Source: Leptospiraceae bacterium (GTDB lineage: Bacteria; Spirochaetota; Leptospiria; Leptospirales; Leptospiraceae). From it: a stretch of DNA of 64,000 nt. Positions 35,920 through 43,434 of this stretch are shown here, in pieces (position 1 is the first letter of the stretch; each line of letters begins with the position of its first letter). Made by a program: the position numbers and the translations under genes. The stretch is from contig JAKRSH010000007.1 in NCBI GenBank assembly GCA_022402465.1, positions 62,001 to 126,000 of the forward strand. Reading direction: 5' to 3'. A model generated the notes under the pieces. That model searched no databases. It had not been told where the DNA came from and worked only from the letters and a program-made list of their open reading frames with translations.

Positions 35920-36009
35920 TGTTTCCTACTTGAATCTTTTAGACTGCTAGTCCATTTCCTATCCCAAACTAAAATTTTTCTGAATGATGAAATTTTTCAA
36001 TTTTAGAAA

Positions 36010-36798
36010 ATGGGAAGAATGAAATATATCACAACTGAAATTATCAATGGAATCTTTCGAATAGGGTTTAACCGACCTGAAAACAGCAATGCATTCAATA
36101 TGCAAATGGTAATGGAATTAAGCGAGGCTTATACCTTGTATGAAGACAATGCTAGCTGTCGTTGTGCGATTATTTTTGCCCATGGTAAGCATTTTACAGT
36201 TGGTCTAGAAATTGATGAGGTAGCTGAGTACATTCGTAAGGAGGGTGGAATTTTTTACCCAAATAACCAAGTCGATCCTTTTGGAATTGTAGGAAGGATA
36301 CGTAAGAAACCTGTCATTATTGCTATCCAAGGTTTTTGTTTTACACTTGGAATTGAACTTGCTCTTGCTTCTGATATAAGACTCTCTACCAAAAGTGCAA
36401 GATTTACCCAAGCAGAAGTTACTCGTGGTATTGCGGCATTTGGGGGAGCTACCTTTCGTATGGCAGAACAATTTGGCTGGGGCAACGCAATGAGATACTT
36501 ACTCACCGGTGATGTGTTTGGTGGAGAAGAAGCTTACAGAGTTGGACTTATTCAAGAAATTGTTGACGCCAAAGAGTTACTCAATCGCGCTCAAGCGATA
36601 GCTGAAACAATAGCAAGCAATGCTCCCCTTGCAGTCCTTGCATCCTTGGAAAGTGCTATGGATTACCGTAGAGAACAAGAAGCTAAAGCTTTTGCAAAAA
36701 TCCAAAAACGAGTATTAGAATTATTAGATTCTGAAGATGGAAAAGAAGGAATACTATCCTTCCAAGAAAAACGAAAGGCAAATTTCGAAGGTAAATGA
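36010..36798 (+). CDS. Crotonase (enoyl-CoA hydratase/isomerase) family protein
   Basis: A 262-residue crotonase fold: 'GIFRIGFNRPENSNAFN' near 12-27, the first oxyanion strand 'AIIFAHGKHFTVGLEIDEV', and the second oxyanion loop 'IQGFCFTLGIELALASDIRL'. Position 'GGATFR' and 'RVGLIQEIVD' are also typical. The usual pair of catalytic Glu residues of true hydratases is not evident at the expected sites, so dehydrogenase or isomerase-like chemistry is possible. ATG 36010 and ATG 36019 are both plausible starts. It is a single gene between an SDR and a cyclase. Confidence 0.82.
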   Translation: MGRMKYITTEIINGIFRIGFNRPENSNAFNMQMVMELSEAYTLYEDNASCRCAIIFAHGKHFTVGLEIDEVAEYIRKEGGIFYPNNQVDPFGIVGRIRKKPVIIAIQGFCFTLGIELALASDIRLSTKSARFTQAEVTRGIAAFGGATFRMAEQFGWGNAMRYLLTGDVFGGEEAYRVGLIQEIVDAKELLNRAQAIAETIASNAPLAVLASLESAMDYRREQEAKAFAKIQKRVLELLDSEDGKEGILSFQEKRKANFEGK

Positions 36799-36899
36799 TA
36801 AATTCAAATAAAAATCGCAGAATCAAATGAAAATTTGAATTTTAAATTTCTATGGAAGAATAATTTTCGAACCAAATTTATTGAAATTAGACTATTCTA

Positions 36900-38297
36900 A
36901 TGTCGATAATCGAAGGGATGGTAGCCGAAGGTTCTTTCGAGAGAAGAAAAACAGATATCTATAAAGAAATTATTGTGCGCCAAGATGGCAGTAAGGCTGT
37001 CTTATTTAGCACATTAGAATCTTTTTCCAGACAAGCAAAAAACTTAGGAATGCTTGTGGATTCTTCGCGTTCCATCATGGCGGAACGAAATCTTGATTTA
37101 CTACTTGAGAAGATTTTAGTAGCTGTTACAAATGTTATGGAAGCAGATCGTTCAACTTTATTTCTTCTTGATAGTGATAAGAAAGAACTCTGGTCTAGAG
37201 TTGCACAAGGCTCTCAAGAAATTCGCATAAGATTGGGTGAAGGAATTTCAGGTTTTGTTGCAGAAACCGGACAAGTTGTAAATATACCAGATGCATATAA
37301 TGATCCTCGTTTCAATCCTGCCAGTGATATGAAGACTGGCTATAAAACAAAAACTATACTTTGTTGTCCAGTCTACAATCCTCAAGCTGAAATCATAGGT
37401 GCCATTCAAGTACTCAATAAATTAGATGGAAGTATTTTCTCAGATAACGATGTACAGCTGCTTGGTGCATTTGCCTCCCTTGCTGGAATTTCTCTAGCCA
37501 ATGCAAAAGCGTATGAAGAGCTTCAGAACGAAAGAGACCTACTCGAATCTAGAGTCATTGAAAGAACCAAAGATCTTGATGATGCCAAGAAGCAATCCGA
37601 TAAACTTCTCTTGAATATTTTACCTATTCAAATAGCCGACGAACTGAAAGCAAAAGGTTTCTCGGCACCAAAGAGATATGAATCAGTTAGTGTACTCTTC
37701 ACCGATTTGAAAGGTTTTACTAAGGTTGCTGAAAACTTAGAACCAGAAGAACTCATCAATGAATTGGATAGATGTTTTACTTATTTCGATGAGGTAATCG
37801 AAAGATTCAATCTTGAAAAAATCAAAACCATAGGTGATTCGTATATGTGCGCGGGAGGACTTCCGATAGCAAATCGCACAAATCCTGTAGAAGCCGTTTT
37901 GGCTGCCTTAGAAATTCAAAAATTTATGGAACAAACTAGAGAGATAAAACGCTCGCTAGGCGATAATTATTGGGAACTTAGACTTGGCATACATACTGGA
38001 CCTTTAGTTGCTGGTGTTGCTGGAAAGAAAAAATTTGCCTATGATATTTGGGGTGATACTGTAAATACTGCATCTCGTTTGGAATCTTCGGGTGAAGTTG
38101 GGAAGGTAAATATTTCAGGTGCAACCTATCAAATTGTGAAAGATTTCTTCTCTTGTGAATACAGAGGACTTGTCAAAGCCAAGAACAAGGGCGACATTGA
38201 AATGTATTTTGTCTTAGCCATTCTGCCCGAATTAAGCATTGGTGGATTAGGTGAAGTACCTAATAAAGATTTTTTAAAGAAAATGTCTGAACTTTAA
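36900..38297 (+). CDS. GAF-domain class III adenylate/guanylate cyclase
   Basis: A 465-residue soluble cyclase with an N-terminal helix, a GAF domain (about 50-205, 'MEADRSTLFLLDSDKKELWS' split near 80-100), a coiled-coil linker (about 205-240) and a class III catalytic domain (about 255-440). Catalytic residues are D269 in 'LFTDLKGF', Lys and Asp of 'KIKTIGDSY', Asp of 'YDIWGD' and Asn/Arg of 'VNTASR'. All are present, so an active, ligand-controlled cyclase is expected. The last 15 codons and the following 41-42 bases are repeated 3.1 kb downstream. Confidence 0.9.
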   Translation: MSIIEGMVAEGSFERRKTDIYKEIIVRQDGSKAVLFSTLESFSRQAKNLGMLVDSSRSIMAERNLDLLLEKILVAVTNVMEADRSTLFLLDSDKKELWSRVAQGSQEIRIRLGEGISGFVAETGQVVNIPDAYNDPRFNPASDMKTGYKTKTILCCPVYNPQAEIIGAIQVLNKLDGSIFSDNDVQLLGAFASLAGISLANAKAYEELQNERDLLESRVIERTKDLDDAKKQSDKLLLNILPIQIADELKAKGFSAPKRYESVSVLFTDLKGFTKVAENLEPEELINELDRCFTYFDEVIERFNLEKIKTIGDSYMCAGGLPIANRTNPVEAVLAALEIQKFMEQTREIKRSLGDNYWELRLGIHTGPLVAGVAGKKKFAYDIWGDTVNTASRLESSGEVGKVNISGATYQIVKDFFSCEYRGLVKAKNKGDIEMYFVLAILPELSIGGLGEVPNKDFLKKMSEL

Positions 38298-38338
38298 AAA
38301 AGAATCAATATACCTATTTATAATTCTTGCTTCATGCT
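38249..38338 (+). repeat. Left copy of a 90-bp direct repeat (end of the GAF-cyclase gene)
   Basis: It covers the last 15 cyclase codons, the stop and 41 bases beyond. The right copy at 41390-41480 differs by one extra A in an A run and one substitution. The two copies flank the protease/prodomain/Kunitz block. Confidence 0.95.
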
Positions 38339-38352
38339 AAAATAGAAGACTA

Positions 38353-38373
38353 TTTACTTTTTCTTTAAGTAAA
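38353..38373. terminator. Weak hairpin between convergent genes
   Basis: TTTACTT and AAGTAAA pair around a 7-base loop, between the cyclase stop and the prodomain-like gene stop. There is no clear T tract on either side, so function as a terminator is doubtful. Confidence 0.25.
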
Positions 38374-38382
38374 ACAATAATC

Positions 38383-39045
38383 TTATTTAGGAACCATTTC
38401 TCGCCAGAAGTTAGGAGTAGAAGAAATCACACCATCCTTACCATGCAATGAATTTGCTGCTTCCAAAGAAACTATTCCTGGAGCAGTGATGACTTCATAT
38501 ATATTTCTGCCAGGAATATCCAATTTCTGATGAATATTTAAGCCTTGCCTTGCAAAAAATGTTTGCGATTGCTCAGCTGATAATCCAGAACTTAATTCCA
38601 CGATTATATTGCCTGGTAGAGCTAATAATTGGCTTCCTTTAATTGTTGTCAGTATGGGAGAAAAACTTGAATTGTTCAACTGATTCAAATTTTTAGATAA
38701 ATTAATTGTGCTGCCCCCAGAATTTGACTTCCAGATTGTTGTATTGCCATAATGCTTTAAAGGAGTAGCTGAAGAATCAGATTTTAAAACCACAGAATTT
38801 CTGATATTTTTAATTCCATGGTTAGTCTTTGGGAATTCTGCAATGATTCCTGGCTCCAACTGCAAATCAATCTTAATCCCCCCATCGTAGTAATACAATC
38901 CAGAACCTGACTCTTGCCCAAAAACCGAAAAGTTAAAAGCAAGGAATAGAACGAGACTTATCAGTATAATTTTTAAGAAATTATATTTTCTAGTAAAATT
39001 TAAATTTTGCAATTCCATTGAATTATTTCCTTCATTTTGATTCAT
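38383..39045 (-). CDS. Exported subtilase-prodomain-like protein encoded separately from its protease
   Basis: The 220-residue product has a signal peptide (hydrophobic about 24-42, cleavage near 'VFGQES'). It has a Ser/Asn-rich middle and a C-terminal domain (about 140-220) that resembles the N-terminal prodomain of fervidolysin-type subtilases: 'IIVELSSGLSAEQSQTFF', 'YEVITAPGI', then 'EAANSLHGKDGV' and 'STPNFWREM'. Prodomains of this kind fold and inhibit the protease and are normally part of the same chain. Here the upstream subtilase lacks one. The ATG overlaps the protease stop (TGATG) with GGAAGAG upstream. Function in trans as chaperone or inhibitor is inferred. Confidence 0.7.
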   Translation of the reverse strand: MNQNEGNNSMELQNLNFTRKYNFLKIILISLVLFLAFNFSVFGQESGSGLYYYDGGIKIDLQLEPGIIAEFPKTNHGIKNIRNSVVLKSDSSATPLKHYGNTTIWKSNSGGSTINLSKNLNQLNNSSFSPILTTIKGSQLLALPGNIIVELSSGLSAEQSQTFFARQGLNIHQKLDIPGRNIYEVITAPGIVSLEAANSLHGKDGVISSTPNFWREMVPK

Positions 39046-40832
39046 CAATTTGCTCTTCCTCTTATGTTAATACTCCACGATGAAAGAGTATGATTGGTGT
39101 TATTGATTGTTGCTCCTCTAGTATACGTAAAATTGGCATCAGGTCGAGAATAGCCATAAAGAGTGTTAGATGTGCATACGAGTGGATTAGCCCCAGCAGA
39201 AGTTGCTTTGTTGCATACATCCGCTACCCTCAATGACCATGTTCCATTTGCTGGTTCATCCATGAATATTGTAGCACCAAAGGTCCAATTCGTTATATCG
39301 TTACAAAATGCCAAAGCATTATTCACAGTGCAAATCCGAGGCACAAGCAATCTAGCCTTGGTTCCAGAAGGAGATGTTAATTCAATAAATAAATCTGCTG
39401 AATCATCATTTGCTCCTGTATTAACAGTCATATTTATCTCTACAAATTCTATTTTTCCTATACCGCTTCCTGATACTACCCTTGTATTTACTGCTCCAGC
39501 TGGAGTATTATTCGTGATTGTTGAATTAGTTGTTGAACCGGCTAAATTACCTGTTACAATTTCTGGACCAATATTTGTCCAAGATTGAGCTGCAGGAATT
39601 GCAAGACTTGCATCTACTGCACCAAAACCATACTTATGATTAAAATTCAATCCTGCGCCATTGGTTATCCAATCTGGATCGCTTGGATCGTTTTTTCTTG
39701 AGTGACGTGCAAGTAATACTCGAACATCTCTTGCTGTAAGATTGCGATTTCTATCAAGAATCAAAGCACCCACACCTGCCGCAAGAGGAGCTGCGGCTGA
39801 AGTTCCATTGAATGTATTTGTATAATTATTGCTTGCAAAATTAGTTCCACCACCATTCACATTGTATCCACCTGATCCAGAAATGTCTGTGGTCGAAATA
39901 GCAACACCACTAGTTCCTTGTGAATGAGCAGTAACAAGTAAGTTAGCTCCTTCTTCCGAATAAGAAGCTTTTCTTCCATCATTGCCTATTGCAGCTACTG
40001 CAAATGCTGAACGATAATTTGCTTGACCATCCTGATTGGAGTTATCACGAGGTGCTGATCCTGCAGTGACTATCCCACTGGTATTTGCACTAGTAAGAAA
40101 ATTGCCTCCATTCCCAGCTGCCCAAAAGAAAATGGTTCCTAAGTTATTTCTTCCAAGTCTGAATGCCGAGTCTATTCCCGACTTCCAAATACTTCCACTA
40201 GGTGCAAATCTTCCAGTATTATCCGGAGCACCCCAGCTATTGTTGGAAACAAAAACACCATTACTAAACGAAGACATCGCCGTCCCTGAGTTAGCATCGG
40301 TTGAATTTGCTAAGATATTCCTTGCACCTATCTTTGCTCTTGGAGCAATTCCAGATAAACCAATACCGTTAGTATCTCTCGCTGCCATAATCCCAGACAC
40401 GGAAGTTCCATGACAACCAGCTGTTCCATTCGTCGAGCAATCAATAGAATTGAAAAAAGAACCTCCAAAATTCATATCAAGTGACCTATCGTAATTGGGA
40501 GATAAATCCTCATGAGACGTATCCATTCCATCATCTACGGTAACAACACTCACTCCGCTACCTTTACAACCTGCGTTAGATGCAAAAGTTATATTTGCAT
40601 CCTCACCAGATATGGAACCACTCGTCGAACCCGTATTTTTCAAATGCCATTGTTGACTAAACAATGGATCGTCTGGCAGTCCAGGTGTGCTACAAGGTGC
40701 AACTTGTGAGTTCAATAAATTACTTAGAAATAAGAAAAGAAATATATCTTCCAAGGGATCTTTCTTTTTAGGTGTACATGAAACAAAAGATAGTAAAACG
40801 ATTAAAACTGCAAACCGCCTGATAAAGTTCAT
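39045..40832 (-). CDS. Kexin-like S8 serine protease lipoprotein with P domain
   Basis: The 595-residue protein begins with a signal peptide and lipobox 'LLSFVSC' (Cys19). The mature N-terminus has the kexin-type lead 'DPLFSQQWHLKNTG' but no prodomain before it. The catalytic triad is D100 ('VTVDDG'), H141 ('GCHGTSVSG') and S345 ('NGTSAAAPLAAG'), with oxyanion N241 ('AAGNGGN'). The C-terminal part (about 445-595) is a P/homB-like beta domain ('DLFIELTSPSGT', 'WSLRVAD', 'SSWSINIRG'). Several Cys pairs suggest disulphides. ATG 40832 with a G run upstream is preferred to TTG 40844. G+C looks higher than in flanking genes. It is divergent from the Kunitz gene. Confidence 0.9.
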   Translation of the reverse strand: MNFIRRFAVLIVLLSFVSCTPKKKDPLEDIFLFLFLSNLLNSQVAPCSTPGLPDDPLFSQQWHLKNTGSTSGSISGEDANITFASNAGCKGSGVSVVTVDDGMDTSHEDLSPNYDRSLDMNFGGSFFNSIDCSTNGTAGCHGTSVSGIMAARDTNGIGLSGIAPRAKIGARNILANSTDANSGTAMSSFSNGVFVSNNSWGAPDNTGRFAPSGSIWKSGIDSAFRLGRNNLGTIFFWAAGNGGNFLTSANTSGIVTAGSAPRDNSNQDGQANYRSAFAVAAIGNDGRKASYSEEGANLLVTAHSQGTSGVAISTTDISGSGGYNVNGGGTNFASNNYTNTFNGTSAAAPLAAGVGALILDRNRNLTARDVRVLLARHSRKNDPSDPDWITNGAGLNFNHKYGFGAVDASLAIPAAQSWTNIGPEIVTGNLAGSTTNSTITNNTPAGAVNTRVVSGSGIGKIEFVEINMTVNTGANDDSADLFIELTSPSGTKARLLVPRICTVNNALAFCNDITNWTFGATIFMDEPANGTWSLRVADVCNKATSAGANPLVCTSNTLYGYSRPDANFTYTRGATINNTNHTLSSWSINIRGRAN

Positions 40833-40950
40833 TCGAACCCCCAAATTAATATAACAATAATTTCAAATTACACTCCACATTAAAAGTTTTTTTTATTTAT
40901 TAAAAAAATTGTTGATGATTTAATTAAATAAAATATCATACAAACTCACA

Positions 40951-41232
40951 ATGGATAAATATATTCATGCAAGGCTCTTTATTGCAATACTATTAGTTAA
41001 CTCTACTTTTCAATTTTGTAAGACAAATTCAAAAAATAAGACTATAAATCAAACCATTGATACTAAAGAACGTTGTTCAATGTTACCTGATGGAGGCCCT
41101 TGTCGAGCTTTGATTCCTGGATTTTATTATGATGCTGATAGCAATAACTGCCTTGACTTCAATTATGGTGGATGCAAAGGTTCCCTTCCTTTCAAAGTAA
41201 AGGCAGACTGTATACAACATTGTGTCTTTTGA
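40951..41232 (+). CDS. Kunitz/BPTI-domain protease inhibitor, probable lipoprotein
   Basis: The 93-residue product has a signal peptide with a Cys at 23 (loose lipobox 'STFQFC'), a short linker (24-41) and one Kunitz domain. The six cysteines are C42-x8-C51-x15-C67-x7-C75-x11-C87-x3-C91, which is the BPTI pattern with one residue fewer before the fifth Cys. 'GPCRA' places Arg52 at P1, predicting inhibition of Arg/Lys-specific proteases, and 'FNYGGCKG' is the conserved core. Kunitz domains are mostly animal proteins and rare in bacteria. The gene is divergent from the kexin-like protease (118 bases between starts), which should also cleave after basic residues. Confidence 0.9.
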   Translation: MDKYIHARLFIAILLVNSTFQFCKTNSKNKTINQTIDTKERCSMLPDGGPCRALIPGFYYDADSNNCLDFNYGGCKGSLPFKVKADCIQHCVF

Positions 41233-41389
41233 TCTAAAAATTAACTTAAATTCGTGTTTACCTTTCCCTATCAATTCAGTCAAAATCTTAATTACGGTTG
41301 CATCTATGTTGACAGATTTCGCTCAGATTCGAAATATTTGCTTGAACACTTGATAATGTGTATAATTTAGCTGGAATGGTTTTAGAAAA

Positions 41390-41480
41390 AGGTGAAGTAC
41401 CTAATAAAGATTTTTTAAAGAAAATGTCTGAACTTTAAAAAAAGAATCGATATACCTATTTATAATTCTTGCTTCATGCT
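41390..41480 (+). repeat. Right copy of the 90-bp direct repeat (cyclase 3'-end duplicate)
   Basis: The 91-base copy repeats the 15 last cyclase codons, the stop and the following bases of 38249-38338. It has no cyclase sequence before it and ends 24 bases before the PaiB-like ATG. Confidence 0.95.
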
Positions 41481-41504
41481 CGTCGTAAATTATTAAATCA
41501 AATC

Positions 41505-42125
41505 ATGTTCATTCCCAAATACTTTGAATTACAAGATCAAAAATTAATTCTTCAAATTATCAAAGAAAATTCTTTTGCAACTTTAATCTCCCATTCTTCT
41601 AGAGAAAACTCAGAGCCTATAGCAACACAGATCCCATTGCTTGTGGACGAGAATTTGAAAGTTCTCAATGGGCATATTGCCTACGCCAACGAACAATGGA
41701 AAAACATTGAAGGACAATCTGTACTTTGTATTTTTGCAGGTGCGCATTCCTATATTTCTTCGAGTTGGTATGAAGAAATGCCAACTGTTCCAACTTGGAA
41801 TTATCTTTCTGTCCATGTGTATGGGAAATGGGAAAGAGTTACCAATCAAGATGAAATCATTCAATCATTGAAGGATCTTATCTCTACGTATGAAGAAGCG
41901 AATTCTGTTTATAATTTTGATCAACTAGAGCCTGAATACCTTGATAAGATGACAAAAGCTATCATTCCTTTTCGGATCAAAATTGAAAGAATCGAAGCCA
42001 AGGCGAAACTCAGCCAAAATCATAGCAAAGAAAGAAGGGAGAAAGTGATTCGACATTTAGAATATTCTAATTCTGAAAATGATCAAACTATAGCAACATG
42101 GATGCGGAAGTTCATAAATAGGTAA
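41505..42125 (+). CDS. PaiB-family FMN-binding protein
   Basis: From ATG 41505 the product has 206 residues and starts 'MFIPKYFEL', as PaiB-family proteins do. It continues with 'ATQIPLLVDE', 'GHIAYANEQWKNI', 'CIFAGAHSYISSSWY', 'VPTWNYLSVHVYG' and the C-terminal 'AKLSQNHSKERREKVI'. The fold is the split-barrel flavin-binding type; Bacillus PaiB is described as a negative regulator of sporulation and protease genes, but biochemical function is unsettled. A longer TTG start would lie inside the 90-bp repeat and is rejected. A 39-codon frame starts inside its stop codon. Confidence 0.85.
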   Translation: MFIPKYFELQDQKLILQIIKENSFATLISHSSRENSEPIATQIPLLVDENLKVLNGHIAYANEQWKNIEGQSVLCIFAGAHSYISSSWYEEMPTVPTWNYLSVHVYGKWERVTNQDEIIQSLKDLISTYEEANSVYNFDQLEPEYLDKMTKAIIPFRIKIERIEAKAKLSQNHSKERREKVIRHLEYSNSENDQTIATWMRKFINR

Positions 42126-42244
42126 TGGAAATTATAATGTCACCAATAAAAATTAAAGAAGGTTGTAACATATGTCACAAAGACTGGGGAAGCTACTTGA
42201 TAATGCTAGGTGAGATTGACGAGTTGCCTGAGTTGAAAGGGTAA
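42125..42244 (+). CDS. Small 39-residue ORF coupled to the PaiB-like gene
   Basis: ATG 42125 overlaps the TAA of the upstream gene (TAATG). The product carries 'CNICHKDWG', a CxxCH motif, but has no signal peptide and is too short to be a cytochrome. It could be a truncated gene head at the edge of the decayed region. Confidence 0.3.
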   Translation: MEIIMSPIKIKEGCNICHKDWGSYLIMLGEIDELPELKG

Positions 42245-42885
42245 AGGTATCTGTACGAGGCATGCTTTTTATTTTTCGATGTAATAAGACATTTAATATG
42301 CAAATCTGCCGAATAACAGAACAATTGAATCGAATTTTTGGACGAATGTGGAATTTGGGTTGTGTTTTTGGATTTTACCCAAACTGTAGGATTCAATCCT
42401 ACGGCGATGATATGCATTCTCAAGAGACCTAGAACTTTCTTCCATAATCCAAGAATTCTGACTTGAAAATTCAATTATCAAAACAATTCCTGATTGCGAA
42501 AAGATTTACTCGTGTTATGCTTAGTTAGATGCTTATAGTTTTCGAGATTGTAGATACAAATTTTCCTATTTTTCTATTGAAGGAAATCTTATGGAACCTC
42601 TCCCTATCCATGTAAGAAAAGCAGAGAAATCTTCAAAGGTTTAGTTAAGACCAAATATAAATCCTGATAACAACCATGATGACAAGCGAGAGGAACTTCC
42701 AATGAATCAACTGCAACAAAAAGAATGGATCTTTGACTACTCTAATGAACCCTAAGAACTCACTCGTTATCTTTATGGTGACTATGAATTAGGAAACCGA
42801 TGGTCTAGTGTCTTGGAGAAAAAAGAAATGAAAAAGACAATATTGATTTATAATCAGATTCAAGCAATAAGTACAACGAATCAGA
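42245..42885. other. Decayed, non-coding region before the IS30 relic
   Basis: No intact gene. On the plus strand about 42570-42885 reads as a broken frame with stops ('MNQLQQKEWIFDYSNEP' then stop, then 'ELTRYLYGDYELGNRWSS'), apparently the remnant of an unidentified gene. A perfect 17-base palindrome lies at 42386-42402. Confidence 0.4.
42386..42402. repeat. Perfect 17-base palindrome GTAGGATT-C-AATCCTAC
   Basis: Two 8-base arms surround a single C. Short GTAGGA/TCCTAC hairpins of this kind recall extragenic palindromes seen in leptospiral genomes (recollection, unverified). There is no T tract, so it is not a plain terminator. Confidence 0.6.
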
Positions 42886-43384
42886 TCATTCTCCAAAAGA
42901 ATAAGTATTAGCAAAAAATACCTTAGCTTCCAATTTTTCAGCTATGAGTTCAAGATATGCAAATTCTTTTCCGTTATCAAAAGATAAAGTATAAACTTTC
43001 TGTTTAAAGTTTTTTAGTAATTTGCAAATAAGCTGCAGAGACTTCGCTAGCAGTTCTATAGGGCAGTATTTGAATTTTTATAAAGAGTGATTTTCAATCA
43101 ACTTAGGTTACTATGGAACCTTTGTGGTTTTTACCTAGGATTGTACATACTTCAAAATCTCCTTTACGTTTTTGTAATACGACTATTTTAAAGCGCTTGT
43201 CGATACTAATTCTATTCTTTATTGAGCCTTTCGATTTTTTCCTGAAGCCTAGGATTTACGTCTTTTTCGAAAAGCTTGTCTTAAATTCTTATATAAAGTT
43301 CCTCCTAGCTGTTTATCTAAACTAATCATTCTATAAATAGTTTCATGGCTTATTGATAATTTTTCAAAGCAGCTAATTTTAATA
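42886..43384 (-). mobile_element. IS30-family transposase pseudogene (fragmented)
   Basis: On the minus strand three frames give successive IS30 transposase pieces. 43380-43250 reads 'SISHETIYRMISLDKQLGGTLYKN' (split) up to a stop. About 43145-43010 reads 'ILGKNHKGSIVT' and 'RTASEVSAAYLQITKKL' with internal stops. About 43010-42886 reads 'YTLSFDNGKEFAYLELIAEKLEAKV' (split) and 'FFANTYSFGE'. The order matches the family, with the second catalytic Asp in 'FDNGKEF'. The first catalytic Asp appears replaced and the C-terminal Glu region is missing. No terminal repeats were found; the element is dead. Confidence 0.8.
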
Positions 43385-43434
43385 AATATATAAAAATATT
43401 TCAATTTTAAATCAATTACGAACTATAGAATAAA

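Noticed and set aside
40036-40413. Open frame of 125 codons antisense to the kexin-like protease
   Set aside because: It is a shadow of a gene whose triad and P domain are clear.
41469-41504. Longer start of the PaiB-like protein
   Set aside because: It begins with TTG inside the 90-bp repeat and has no counterpart in the family, whose members start near 'MFIPKYF'.
42173-42179. Second TGTCACA (ECF41 -35 element)
   Set aside because: No CGTC follows at 16-17 bases and it lies inside a short frame after the PaiB-like gene.
42193-42474. Open frame of 93 codons on the minus strand
   Set aside because: No ribosome site, Lys/Ser/Ile-rich composition typical of AT-rich DNA, and it spans the palindrome at 42386-42402; it lies in a decayed region.
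43113-43325. Open frame of 70 codons on the plus strand
   Set aside because: It is the antisense of the IS30 transposase relic.
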